Assembly (NCBI RefSeq): GCF_965200405.1
Contig: NZ_OZ241356.1
Span: 3,224,001-3,288,000, forward strand
Direction: 5' to 3'
Source of the DNA: Glacieibacterium sp965200405
GTDB taxonomy: Bacteria; Pseudomonadota; Alphaproteobacteria; Sphingomonadales; Sphingomonadaceae
Length of the DNA stretch: 64,000 nt
A program made the position numbers and the translations under genes. Within the stretch, counting starts at the first letter, position 1. Each line of letters starts with the position of its first letter. The notes under the pieces were generated by a model. It was not told the DNA's origin. It saw nothing but the letters and a program-made list of their open reading frames with translations, and made no database searches. Below, in pieces: positions 17,409-25,543 of this stretch.

Positions 17409-18347
17409 ATGGAAGTGCTGCCGGCGTTGCGGGTCGCTGTGCTGCTGCCCTGCTTTAACGAGGAAGCGGCGATCGCTCGGACCGTGGCGGAGTTCCGTGC
17501 CGCCCTGCCCTCGGCGACCATCTATGTCTATGATAACAATAGCCGGGATCGCACCTGCGAAATGGCAGCGGCGGCTGGCGCGGTGGTGCGTAGGGAGCGT
17601 CAGCAGGGCAAGGGCGCAGTGGTCCGCCGGATGTTCGCCGACATCGACGCCGACATCTATGTCATGGCCGACGGCGATGCGACCTACGAAGCCGCCGCAG
17701 CTCCGGAGATGGTGCACCGGCTGGTCGACGAACAGCTCGACATGGTCGTCGGGGCGCGGGCCAGCGAAATCGACGCAGCCTATCGCTCGGGCCACAAACT
17801 CGGCAATCGACTGCTGACCGGGCTGCTGACCCGCATGTTCGGCCGATCGTTCAGCGACATCCTGACGGGCTACCGCGTATTTTCGCGCCGCTTCGTCAAA
17901 AGCTTCCCGGTCCTGTCGGCCGGCTTCGAGATCGAGACCGAGATCAGCGTCCATGCGCTGGAGCTGTCAATGCCGGTTGCCGAGGTCGTCACGGCTTATG
18001 GCGCGCGGATCGAGGGCTCGGTTTCCAAGCTCAGCACCTACAGCGATGGCTGGCGCATCCTCAACACCATGGTCTCTCTATACCGATCAGAGCGACCGGT
18101 GTGGTTTTTCGGGATCGTCGCGCTGCTGCTGATCGGGCTGGCGATCGTGCTCGGCATCCCGCTGGCTGTGACCTATGCGCAAACGGGACTGGTGCCGAGG
18201 ATCCCGACCGCGATATTGATCGTCGGCCTGATCATCATCGCGGTGCTCAGCCTGTTCGCCGGGCTGATCCTCGACACGGTTACCCGCGGCCGCCGCGAGG
18301 TGAAGCGACTATTCTATCTCCAGTCGCCAGCCCCTGGCAGCCGCTGA
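17409..18347 (+). CDS. family 2 glycosyltransferase, DPM1/GtrB-like
   Basis: A 312-residue membrane-anchored glycosyltransferase. The GT-A domain starts with VAVLLPCFNEEAAI and carries the DxD-type site in VMADGDATYEAAA, plus SDILTGYRVFSRRF, typical of polyprenyl-phosphate sugar transferases. Two C-terminal membrane helices follow (FFGIVALLLIGLAIVLGIPL; ILIVGLIIIAVLSLFAGLIL). Start ATG 17409 has a GGGG-rich site upstream. The likely product is a polyprenyl-phosphate-linked sugar for surface polysaccharide modification. It is a single gene, divergent from yebC and convergent with the CoxM-like gene. Confidence 0.88.
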   Translation: MEVLPALRVAVLLPCFNEEAAIARTVAEFRAALPSATIYVYDNNSRDRTCEMAAAAGAVVRRERQQGKGAVVRRMFADIDADIYVMADGDATYEAAAAPEMVHRLVDEQLDMVVGARASEIDAAYRSGHKLGNRLLTGLLTRMFGRSFSDILTGYRVFSRRFVKSFPVLSAGFEIETEISVHALELSMPVAEVVTAYGARIEGSVSKLSTYSDGWRILNTMVSLYRSERPVWFFGIVALLLIGLAIVLGIPLAVTYAQTGLVPRIPTAILIVGLIIIAVLSLFAGLILDTVTRGRREVKRLFYLQSPAPGSR

Positions 18348-18360
18348 GCGCCGAACCGGC

Positions 18361-19155
18361 TCAGCCAGCTTCCGCCACGGCCTGAGCCAGCATGATGCCG
18401 GCGAGGTGAGCGCGATATTCCGCAGAGGCGTGGATGTCGGTGGACAGGTCACCGTCGTCCAGCACCAGCCCGGCGACCGCGGCAGGATCGAGGCGAGCGG
18501 ACAAGGCTGCCTCGGCCTCGGTCCAGCGAAATGCCCCCGGGCCGGCACCGGTGACCGCAACGCGGACCTCGTCGGCGAAGCGCGCGACATAGACGGCGGC
18601 GACCGCATACCGCGACGCCGGGTGGCGGAACTTGGCATAGGCGCTGGCCAGCGGCACGCGGAAGCCGATGCGGGTTATGATCTCACCGTCGCTGAGCGAG
18701 GTGGCGAACATGCCCTGGAAATAATCACCAGCAGCATGGCTGGCCCGGTCGGTCTCGATAATCGCGTCGAGCGCCAGGCAGGCTGCGGGATAATCGGCGG
18801 CAGGATCGTTGTTCGCGATGACGCCGCCCATCGTGCCCTTGTTGCGGACCTGCGGATCGCCCACGAGCAGCGCCATCTTCGACAGGCCCGGAATCTTCGC
18901 AGCCAGCCCGGCATCACCGGCAATCGCTGCATGCGTCGTCATCGCGCCGATCCAGACGCGATCGCCATCGACCGAGATGCCACTCAGTCCCGGAATGCGC
19001 GACAGGTCGATCAGCGTCTCGGGGGCGCGCAACCGTGCCTTCATCGCCGGCAGCAGGGTGTGACCGCCCGCCAGGAAGGCGCCGTCACCGCTGGCCGCGA
19101 ACGCCGCCGCGGCTGCAGCCAGCGTCTCCGGCCGCTCGAATGCGAAATCATGCAT
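18361..19155 (-). CDS. FAD-binding subunit of a molybdenum hydroxylase (CoxM/CutM-like)
   Basis: A 264-residue medium subunit of the xanthine oxidase family. FAD-contact motifs are AGGHTLLPAMKARL (near residue 33) and NKGTMGGVIANNDPAADYPA, equivalents of the AGG(T/Q)S and TIGG-x-x-AxxDP loops. It is translated just after the CoxS-like subunit (8-base overlap). No molybdopterin-binding large subunit is adjacent on either side, which is unusual for this family. Confidence 0.92.
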   Translation of the reverse strand: MHDFAFERPETLAAAAAAFAASGDGAFLAGGHTLLPAMKARLRAPETLIDLSRIPGLSGISVDGDRVWIGAMTTHAAIAGDAGLAAKIPGLSKMALLVGDPQVRNKGTMGGVIANNDPAADYPAACLALDAIIETDRASHAAGDYFQGMFATSLSDGEIITRIGFRVPLASAYAKFRHPASRYAVAAVYVARFADEVRVAVTGAGPGAFRWTEAEAALSARLDPAAVAGLVLDDGDLSTDIHASAEYRAHLAGIMLAQAVAEAG

Positions 19156-19639
19156 CGACCGTCTCCAATGTGGTGGACGCCATCGCACGTGCGCCGGCGC
19201 CGATCGCGCTGATGATGTTGAGATAGCCGGTGCAGCGGCACAGATTACCCTCGAGTTCATGCGCGATGACAGCGTCGCTGACCTGAGCGCCATGTCGCTC
19301 GGCTATGCCGATGCCGGCAATCACCATGCCGGGTGTGCAGAAGCCGCATTGCAACCCGTGATGCTCGCGGAATGCCGCCTGCATCGGATGCAAGCCTTCG
19401 CCCTGCGCCAATCCCTCGATCGTGGTGACCTTGCCGCCGTCGAGCGACACCGCGAGCACCGTACAAGCCTTGACCGCCAGCCCGTCGACTAGGACGTTGC
19501 AAACGCCGCACTGGCTGGTCTCGCAGCCGATGTGGGTGCCAGTCAGGCCGAGGTGGTCGCGCAGCAGTTCCACGAGCAACGTCGCCGGCGGCACGTCGAC
19601 TGCATGGCTGTTGCCGTTGATGGTGAGCGTCGCCTGCAT
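19148..19639 (-). CDS. [2Fe-2S] subunit of a molybdenum hydroxylase (CoxS-like)
   Basis: A 163-residue small subunit with both iron-sulfur domains. The plant-ferredoxin-type cluster is in GCETSQCGVCNVL with the fourth cysteine in VKACTVL. The helical-domain cluster is in CGFCTPGM and NLCRCTGYLNI. It transfers electrons between the molybdenum site and FAD in the holoenzyme. It is first in a two-gene unit whose upstream neighbour is divergent, so the large subunit must be encoded elsewhere or be absent. Confidence 0.95.
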   Translation of the reverse strand: MQATLTINGNSHAVDVPPATLLVELLRDHLGLTGTHIGCETSQCGVCNVLVDGLAVKACTVLAVSLDGGKVTTIEGLAQGEGLHPMQAAFREHHGLQCGFCTPGMVIAGIGIAERHGAQVSDAVIAHELEGNLCRCTGYLNIISAIGAGARAMASTTLETVDA

Positions 19640-19821
19640 GATCTCTCCCGATTTTGCGTCAGTCTAGCGCGGCGTTGACCGCATGGCGACAGGCCGTGGC
19701 ATCGTTCCGACATTTGGCATTTCACCGCAGGCCCGAGTTCGGATGGATATTTGATACGATTCAAGCGTCATGTGTTCAGACGCCAAGACGTACTTGCGTA
19801 CAAGATTTGTGTGGAGTTTGA

Positions 19822-20889
19822 GTGGCACAGCGATACCCACCGAGCAGATTGCGCGGCGATCCACCGGCGGCAAGCCACCCGACCGCGATGGAGGATCGAG
19901 CGGAACTGTCGTTCATCGCGGTCGAGCGGACCCGGATGCCGATGGTAATCTGCGATCCTCGACAGCCAGACAACCCTATCGTGCTAGCCAATTCGGCGTT
20001 CCTGACCATGACCGGCTATCCGGCCGATGCAGTGGTCGGGCGCAACTGCCGCTTTCTGCAGGGCCCGGGGACCGATCCCGCAAGCGTCGACCAGATCCGC
20101 GCCGCCATTGCGGAGCAGCGTCCGCTGACGATCGAGATCCTAAACTACCAGAGGGACGGCAAGCCGTTCTGGAATCAGCTCTTCATCGATCCGATTTTCG
20201 ACGATGCTGGCACTCTGGTCTATTATTTCGCGTCGCAGGTCGACGTCACCGAGAAGCGTCGCGTCCTCCAGCTGGAGGCGGCCGAACACGATCTTCTTAT
20301 GGAAGTCGACCACCGCGCCAAGAACGCCTTGGCGCTGGTGCAGGGCATCGTGCGCTTGAGCCGCTCGGAAGATCCGAAGGCCTTTGCCCGGGCAGTCCAG
20401 GGGCGTGTCGATGCCCTCGCCAAGGCTCACGCGCTGCTTTCCGATTGGCGCTGGCAGCCAGTCCCCCTCGAGAGACTGATTCGCGCCACCCTGATCGACA
20501 CCGATGAGGCTCAAATCGAGCTGTCCGGGGATACCGCAGTCGTCGCCCCGACCCACGTCCAGCCCCTTGCGCTAGTTCTCCACGAGTTGGTCACCAATGC
20601 CGTCCAGCACGGCGCCCTTTCCCACGAACGCGGCCGGTTGCGGATAACCTGGCGCGACACGGCGCCAGGTTACGAGATCGACTTGTTCGAAACAGGTGGC
20701 CCATCGCCGGGCAGCGAGCGCCGATCGGGCTTCGGCTCGACAATCGTCGACGCGATCGTCAAGCGCCAGCTTGTCGGGAGCGTGGCGCTGGATTGGGAGC
20801 CGGGCGGATTGCACACCCGGCTGACCCTCCCCACCGGCATGAGCGCAACGAAGGCCGTTCAGTCGGTCAGGCCAAGCGCCGTCTTATAG
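19822..20889 (+). CDS. LOV-domain HWE-type sensor histidine kinase (blue-light photoreceptor candidate)
   Basis: A 355-residue soluble kinase. Residues 28-145 form a PAS/LOV domain with the canonical flavin-adduct motif GRNCRFLQGPGTD (Cys76), preceded by NSAFLTMTGYPADAVVG and followed by NYQRDGKPFWNQLFIDPI. The kinase core is HWE/HisKA_2 type: phospho-acceptor His164 in EVDHRAKNALALVQ, N-box ALVLHELVTNAVQHGALS, and a C-terminal G-box GFGSTIVDAIVKR. The GTG start at 19822 has a GGAG site 5 bases upstream; ATG 19888 is the alternative. No response regulator is adjacent. Its last 31 bases overlap gapR on the other strand. Confidence 0.92.
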   Translation: MAQRYPPSRLRGDPPAASHPTAMEDRAELSFIAVERTRMPMVICDPRQPDNPIVLANSAFLTMTGYPADAVVGRNCRFLQGPGTDPASVDQIRAAIAEQRPLTIEILNYQRDGKPFWNQLFIDPIFDDAGTLVYYFASQVDVTEKRRVLQLEAAEHDLLMEVDHRAKNALALVQGIVRLSRSEDPKAFARAVQGRVDALAKAHALLSDWRWQPVPLERLIRATLIDTDEAQIELSGDTAVVAPTHVQPLALVLHELVTNAVQHGALSHERGRLRITWRDTAPGYEIDLFETGGPSPGSERRSGFGSTIVDAIVKRQLVGSVALDWEPGGLHTRLTLPTGMSATKAVQSVRPSAVL

Positions 20890-21104
20890 GTGTCGAGCAG
20901 GGCTTCGGCTTCCTGTCGGGCGGCCTTCTCCATCTTGCGGAGGCGGACGATGGCCCGCATCGTCTTGGTGTCGAAGCCGGTGCCCTTGGCCTCGGCGTAG
21001 GTGTCCTTGATGTCGTCGGCGATGCCCTTCTTGTCTTCTTCCATGCGCTCGATGCGCTCGATGAACTGCCGCAGCTGTTCGGCGGAGACGTTTTCCGTCG
21101 ACAT
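20859..21104 (-). CDS. gapR: GapR-family DNA-binding protein (DUF2312)
   Basis: An 81-residue, charged, largely helical protein matching DUF2312: EQLRQFIERIERMEEDKKGI, DIKDTYAEAKGTGFDTK and RAIVRLRKMEKAARQE. In Caulobacter GapR is a nucleoid-associated protein that clamps overtwisted, AT-rich DNA ahead of replication and transcription forks. ATG 21104 has a GGAGAAT site. It is convergent with the LOV kinase, with overlapping 3' ends. Confidence 0.95.
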   Translation of the reverse strand: MSTENVSAEQLRQFIERIERMEEDKKGIADDIKDTYAEAKGTGFDTKTMRAIVRLRKMEKAARQEAEALLDTYKTALGLTD

Positions 21105-21177
21105 TGATTCTCCAATTCCGGGGTTACGAGCCCGCTCTTAACGGACGCTGCTTGGCTCGGAAAGGCGTGTGCGGAAC

Positions 21178-21213
21178 GTAAAAATCGCCGCCGCCCGGTC
21201 AGGCGACGGCGAT
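21178..21213 (-). terminator. intrinsic terminator downstream of the second PEP-CTERM gene
   Basis: A 12-bp GC-rich stem with one mismatch (21184-21195 with 21202-21213, 6-base loop) is followed on the minus strand by a TTTTTA run. It lies 20 bases after the stop of the PEP-CTERM gene and has the classical rho-independent layout. Confidence 0.8.
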
Positions 21214-21232
21214 CATGTCGTATCGGCGGGTA

Positions 21233-21742
21233 TCAGCCGAAGCTGACGGCGACCTTCTGGCGGCGCAGTGCGGTTCCGGCAAGACCGAAGCCGACCAGCA
21301 TCAGCGCCCAGCTAGCCGGCTCGGGAACCTGCGAAGCGATGAAGGCGAAGTTGCGAGGACTATGGCTGAAGTCGCCGACGTAGGCAGATACGGTATCGAG
21401 GGCCGCGTCGAACGTATAGACATCCTGGTAATGGGTGGTGCCCTCTGAACCACGGAAGTAATTATCCGCGAACACCGAATACCCGACGCCGATGATGGCG
21501 TAATTCGACATAAAGTTGATGTTGAGCGGATTGTTGTCGACCGTCGAGATTACATATTGGGAAGCGCTGCCGCCGAACAGCAAAGCTGCGGCGCCCTTGC
21601 CTGAGTAAGCGAGCGGATTGCTGCCCCAGGTAGAACCATCACTCACCGCCCAGGAACCGGCATAGGTGTAGCTGACGGCGCCCGCTGCGCTTGAAACTGC
21701 AAGCGCAGCGACAGCGGCAAACGACAGAAAAATCGACTTCAT
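21233..21742 (-). CDS. PEP-CTERM (PEPxxWA) sorting domain protein
   Basis: A 169-residue exported protein. The signal peptide is MKSIFLSFAAVAALAVSSAAGA. The C-terminal sorting signal is VPEPASWALM, then a hydrophobic helix and RRQK, the exact PEPxxWA form common in Sphingomonadales. The middle is Ser/Thr/Tyr/Asn-rich (SYTYAGSWAVSDGSTWGSN), as in many such extracellular-matrix proteins, and has no recognised enzymatic motif. ATG 21742 is preceded by a purine-rich stretch (CGGGGGTTGT). A sigma-54-like promoter lies about 70 bases upstream and an intrinsic terminator follows, so this is a stand-alone regulated gene. Confidence 0.9.
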   Translation of the reverse strand: MKSIFLSFAAVAALAVSSAAGAVSYTYAGSWAVSDGSTWGSNPLAYSGKGAAALLFGGSASQYVISTVDNNPLNINFMSNYAIIGVGYSVFADNYFRGSEGTTHYQDVYTFDAALDTVSAYVGDFSHSPRNFAFIASQVPEPASWALMLVGFGLAGTALRRQKVAVSFG

Positions 21743-21808
21743 ACAACCCCCGGGATTAATGACACGTTGTTCGGGGGTGCCGATTGCAAGCCTGGACATC
21801 TCAGGCGT

Positions 21809-21824
21809 TGCAATAGTTATACCA
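21809..21824 (-). promoter_or_regulatory. sigma-54 (RpoN) -24/-12 promoter candidate for the PEP-CTERM gene
   Basis: The minus strand reads TGGTATAACTATTGCA. Against the consensus TGGCAC-N5-TTGC(A/T) it keeps TGG, the A, the whole TTGCA, and the obligatory GG-N10-GC spacing. It would place transcription start near 21798, giving a leader of about 56 bases. The DNA upstream (21825-21890) is AT-rich and contains inverted repeats, which would suit enhancer-binding sites. Confidence 0.6.
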
Positions 21825-21858
21825 TTACCTTGCAGTAACGTATATAAATGGTTATAGT

Positions 21859-21876
21859 AGTTAACAATTAATAACT
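21859..21876. repeat. AT-rich inverted repeat upstream of the sigma-54-like promoter
   Basis: AGTTA(8)TAACT arms around an AT-rich core lie about 50 bases upstream of the -24 element. An ACCATT/AATGGT pair (21821-21826 and 21847-21852) lies between. Possible activator sites; functional role inferred only from position. Confidence 0.35.
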
Positions 21877-21897
21877 GTAAGGTGTACCGACACTTTG

Positions 21898-23589
21898 CTA
21901 CCCGCCGGTCACCGCCGAGATTGCTTCACGGACCTTGGCGATACCGAAGCGGATCGCCTGGCCCGGTTTGATGTGCGGCATGGCGGGGATTTCGTCGGGG
22001 TCGACCACGGCGTGCAGGATCGCTGGGCCGGACGTGGCAAGGAACTCGCGCATCGTCTCGGCCAGCGCGCCTGGATCGCGGGCGGTGAAGCCCTTGACCC
22101 CGCAAGCGCGGGCGAAGGCGGCGAAGTCGATGTTGGGGAAGGTCGAGCCCTTGGTGGCCGGGTTGCCGGCGCCCTCCTGCTCGAAATGCACCAGCCCCCA
22201 GCCGCCGTTGTCATAGACGATGACCTTGACCGCCAGGCCGTGCTCGACGCTGGTCATGAATTCACCGAGCAACATGGTAAAGCCGCCGTCGCCGACGTGC
22301 AGGACGACCTGCCGGTCGCGGTCGAGCAGCTGGACGCCGTTGGCGATGCCGAGCCCGGTGCCGACCGCGGCGTTGTTGAAGGAGCCGGTGATCCGCTGCG
22401 TGCCGCGTGGCCGGATCCAGTTGCCGGCCCATAGGGTGACCTCGCCGGTATCGGTGACGAACACCGCATTATCGTCGGCGAGGTCGCTCGACAGGCGGGC
22501 GACGGCTTGCGGGTGGATCAGGTCCTTGCTGCGCGCCGGGTCGGCCTTTTCGTCAAGCATCGTCGTCCAATCGGTGCGGACCTTCTGGGCCTTGTCGAGG
22601 AAACTGGTGTCGCTGCGCTGGGGCAGGTCCTGCAGCAGCATCGCAACCGCCGGGCGCACCGACCCGACGATGCCGAGCTCGACCGGCGTGCGGCGGCCCA
22701 GCGCAAAAGCGCGCTCGTCGACCTGCACGACGCGGCCGTGCTTGGGCAAGTATTCGACATAAGGGTAGTCGCTGCCGAGCATCAGCAGCAGGTCGGCATC
22801 GACCACCGCGTCGGTCCCTGCCCTGCCGCCGATCAGGCCGAGGCCGCCGATCCAGTTAGGATGGTCGAACGGCATCAGGTCGAGCGCACGGTAGGTGTGG
22901 ACCAGCGGCGCGTGCAGCTGGGCCGACAGCGCCTCCAGCTCCGCCACCGCACCATGCGCACCGTTCCCGCACAGAAGCGTGATCGTCTTGGCGGCCGCCA
23001 CCAGCTCACGCAGCGCGGCGATGTCGGCGGGCGCCGGAGCGACCTCAGGATTGGGGCGCAGCGTGGCGAGGCTGGGCACTTTGCCGTGCGCCCGGGCGCC
23101 GAACACGTCGGCGGGGATGCTGATATGCGCGACGCCGCGCCGGCCGTACGCCTCGGCGATCGCCTGGTGGAAGACTGCCGGGGCCTGCGACGCGCTGGCC
23201 AGTGTCTGGGTGTAGACCGCGACGTCGCGGAACAGCAGGTCGGGGTTGTCCTCCTGCAAATAGTCGGTGCCGCGCAGCTCCGTCGGCACGCCGCCGCTGA
23301 TCGCCAGCACCGGGGCATGGTCCTTGCTCGCCTCGTACAGTCCCGCGACCAGATGGTTGCCGCCTGGGCCGGTGGTGCCGCAGCACACGGCTAAGCGCCC
23401 GGTAAGCTTGGCCTGGCCCGCAGCCGCCAGAGCCGCGCCCTCCTCGTGGCGGACGCCGATCCACTCGATGACCTTCTGCTTGCGGATCGCGTCGGTGAAC
23501 GGGTTGAGAGCGTCGCCGACCACCCCGAAGACCTGCCTCACGCCGATCTCGGCCAAGGTTTCGACAAGCAGTTCGGCGATGGTGGTCAT
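21898..23589 (-). CDS. poxB: thiamine-pyrophosphate enzyme, pyruvate:quinone oxidoreductase (PoxB)-like
   Basis: A 563-residue ThDP enzyme of the pyruvate oxidase/acetolactate synthase family. The N-terminal Pyr domain has VFGVVGDALNPF and the catalytic glutamate in GVRHEEGAALAA. The FAD-type middle domain spans about 190-330. The PP domain carries HVGDGGFTMLLGEF with the ThDP metal site and DNGGWGLVHFEQ. Overall pattern and length fit PoxB, which decarboxylates pyruvate to acetate and passes electrons to ubiquinone at the membrane. A related acetolactate-synthase-like role cannot be fully excluded, but no small subunit gene is adjacent. Confidence 0.85.
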   Translation of the reverse strand: MTTIAELLVETLAEIGVRQVFGVVGDALNPFTDAIRKQKVIEWIGVRHEEGAALAAAGQAKLTGRLAVCCGTTGPGGNHLVAGLYEASKDHAPVLAISGGVPTELRGTDYLQEDNPDLLFRDVAVYTQTLASASQAPAVFHQAIAEAYGRRGVAHISIPADVFGARAHGKVPSLATLRPNPEVAPAPADIAALRELVAAAKTITLLCGNGAHGAVAELEALSAQLHAPLVHTYRALDLMPFDHPNWIGGLGLIGGRAGTDAVVDADLLLMLGSDYPYVEYLPKHGRVVQVDERAFALGRRTPVELGIVGSVRPAVAMLLQDLPQRSDTSFLDKAQKVRTDWTTMLDEKADPARSKDLIHPQAVARLSSDLADDNAVFVTDTGEVTLWAGNWIRPRGTQRITGSFNNAAVGTGLGIANGVQLLDRDRQVVLHVGDGGFTMLLGEFMTSVEHGLAVKVIVYDNGGWGLVHFEQEGAGNPATKGSTFPNIDFAAFARACGVKGFTARDPGALAETMREFLATSGPAILHAVVDPDEIPAMPHIKPGQAIRFGIAKVREAISAVTGG

Positions 23590-23649
23590 GGGCTCAGGCT
23601 CCGCTCGATGAGCCGGGTCAACGCGCGGAGGCGGCGAGACGGTTCCGCC

Positions 23650-24015
23650 TCAGCCGGGTTCGCTGCGACTAGGCGGGTCGCTGGCCGGGAAGCTCTCGTC
23701 GAGGGCTTCATCCAGCGCCCGGTTCCGCGCCACGCTGGCGGCCATGCGCTCCAGCTGCTCGGGTGTCGCTTCAGTGTGGTGCGCTGCTTTGTACGCCTCA
23801 TAGGGCATGCCATAGACCCATTCGCGCGCCTCACCCTTGGTCACCGGCGTACCGGCGTCCATTGCCGCCTCGCCGATCCAGTCGGACAGGCAGTTGCGGC
23901 AAAAGCCGCCGATCCCCATCAGGTCGACGTTCTGTACGTCGCTGCGGCCGCGCAGATGCTGGAGCAGGCGCCGAAAAGCGGCCGCTTCGATTCGTTCGCG
24001 GGCGACTGAGTCCAT
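23650..24015 (-). CDS. DUF1244 family protein
   Basis: A 121-residue protein. Its core DLMGIGGFCRNCLSDWIGEA followed by GMPYEAYKAAH is the DUF1244 signature, with a conserved CxxC (FCRNC). It has an acidic tail DEALDESFPASDPPS, a short motif found at the ends of several unrelated proteobacterial proteins. The helical fold is known structurally for the family but function is not. ATG 24015; divergent from pyk with 42 bases between starts. Confidence 0.88.
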   Translation of the reverse strand: MDSVARERIEAAAFRRLLQHLRGRSDVQNVDLMGIGGFCRNCLSDWIGEAAMDAGTPVTKGEAREWVYGMPYEAYKAAHHTEATPEQLERMAASVARNRALDEALDESFPASDPPSRSEPG

Positions 24016-24057
24016 GGACCTTCTCCGGGTTGAGGTTGCGGCCTTATAGCGCTAGCC

Positions 24058-25539
24058 ATGCCCAGAACTACCCGGGGAGAACAAGTCTTGAGCGTCCGCA
24101 CCGATCCGCGCCAGCGACGTGTCAAGATTTTGGCGACGCTGGGACCGGCCTCCAGTTCGCTCGAGATGATCCGCGCCCTCTATCTTGCCGGGGCGGACGC
24201 TTTTCGCATCAACATGAGCCACGGCACCGCCGAGGCTCGCGCCGCGCTGATCGCCAACATCCGCACCCTGGAGAAGGAGATCGACCGGCCCCTCACTGTC
24301 CTCGCCGACCTGCAGGGGCCGAAGCTGCGTGTCGGCAAGTTCGGCGGTGGCCCGGTCGAGCTGATGAAGGGCGCAACCTTCGTCCTCGACATGGACCCGA
24401 CGCCGGGCGACGTGACCCGCGTCCAGCTGCCCCACAAGGAGCTGTTCGCCGCGCTGACCGAGGGTGCCCGGCTGCTGCTCGACGACGGCAAGATGGTGCT
24501 GCGCGTTACCGAGGCCGGTGCGACACGGCTGGTTACCGAGGTCGTGGTCGGCGGCAAGCTGTCGGACAACAAGGGGCTCAACGTTCCCGACGTCGTCGTG
24601 CCGCTGGCGGCGCTGACGCCGAAGGACCGCACCGACCTGGCTTTTGCGCTGGATCACGGCGCCGACTGGATCGCGCTGTCGTTCGTCCAGCGCCCAGAGG
24701 ATGTCGCCGAGGCACGGGCGCTGATCGGCGGCAAGGCTTCGCTGCTCGCCAAGATCGAAAAGCCGCAGGCGATGGAGCGACTGGGCGAGATTCTCGAGCT
24801 TGCGGATGCGGTCATGGTGGCGCGCGGCGACCTGGGCGTCGAACTGCCCCCCGAGCAGGTTCCCCCGGCACAAAAGCGCATCGTCGCGATGGCGCGCGCG
24901 CTCGGCAAGCCGGTGGTCGTCGCAACCCAGATGCTCGAGTCGATGATCATGTCGCCCTCCCCTACCCGGGCTGAGGTCAGCGACGTCGCGACCGCGATCT
25001 ACGACGGTGCGGATGCGGTGATGCTGTCGGCCGAAAGTGCCGCCGGCGCCTTTCCGGTCGAGGCGGTGTCGATGATGGATGCCATCGCGCGGCAGGTCGA
25101 GAATGATCCGCAATGGTATGGCCGCGTCCACTTCACCGAGACCGCGACGAGCGCCACCACCGCCGATGCGATGTCTTATGCCAGTGGCTCGATCTCGCGG
25201 ACCATCGGCGCCAAGGTTATCTGCTGCTTCACCATTTCCGGCTCGACGGCCCGCCGTGCCGCCCGTGAGCGCGCGACCGTGCCGATCTTGTGCCTGACAC
25301 CGTCCCGAGCTACCGCCCGTCGCATGGGGCTGGTCTGGGGGGTCCACGCCGTCCAGACACGCGACGTCGGCGACTTCGAGGAAATGGTCGCCAAGTCCAA
25401 GCGCATGGCGCTCCGCACCCGCATTGCAGCTGGTGGTGACTTGATGGTCCTGATCGCGGGCGTGCCGTTCTCGACCCCGGGAACGACCAACGTGCTGCAC
25501 GTCGTCCGGCTGTCGGGCAAGGAACTGGACGGGTATTGA
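24058..25539 (+). CDS. pyk: pyruvate kinase
   Basis: Final glycolytic step, PEP + ADP to pyruvate + ATP. It has 493 residues with all hallmark motifs: RVKILATLGPASS, FRINMSHG, LQGPKLRVGKF, LLAKIEKPQAMERL (active-site Lys), MVARGDLGVELP, and VVATQMLESMI. The C-terminal allosteric domain ends in NVLHVVRLSG. ATG 24058 is listed. A TTG at 24088 has a better Shine-Dalgarno (GGGGAGA 8 bases upstream) and would give MSVRTDPRQRR, so the true start may be there. Followed 4 bases later by the metallo-beta-lactamase gene. Confidence 0.97.
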   Translation: MPRTTRGEQVLSVRTDPRQRRVKILATLGPASSSLEMIRALYLAGADAFRINMSHGTAEARAALIANIRTLEKEIDRPLTVLADLQGPKLRVGKFGGGPVELMKGATFVLDMDPTPGDVTRVQLPHKELFAALTEGARLLLDDGKMVLRVTEAGATRLVTEVVVGGKLSDNKGLNVPDVVVPLAALTPKDRTDLAFALDHGADWIALSFVQRPEDVAEARALIGGKASLLAKIEKPQAMERLGEILELADAVMVARGDLGVELPPEQVPPAQKRIVAMARALGKPVVVATQMLESMIMSPSPTRAEVSDVATAIYDGADAVMLSAESAAGAFPVEAVSMMDAIARQVENDPQWYGRVHFTETATSATTADAMSYASGSISRTIGAKVICCFTISGSTARRAARERATVPILCLTPSRATARRMGLVWGVHAVQTRDVGDFEEMVAKSKRMALRTRIAAGGDLMVLIAGVPFSTPGTTNVLHVVRLSGKELDGY

Positions 25540-25543
25540 TCCG

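Noticed and set aside
16355..17458. 367-residue plus-strand frame over yebC/ruvC
   Set aside because: Antisense to yebC and ruvC, both diagnostic; rejected as shadow.
24052..25500. 482-residue minus-strand frame over pyk
   Set aside because: Shadow of pyruvate kinase; composition dominated by Arg/Asp/His without domain motifs.
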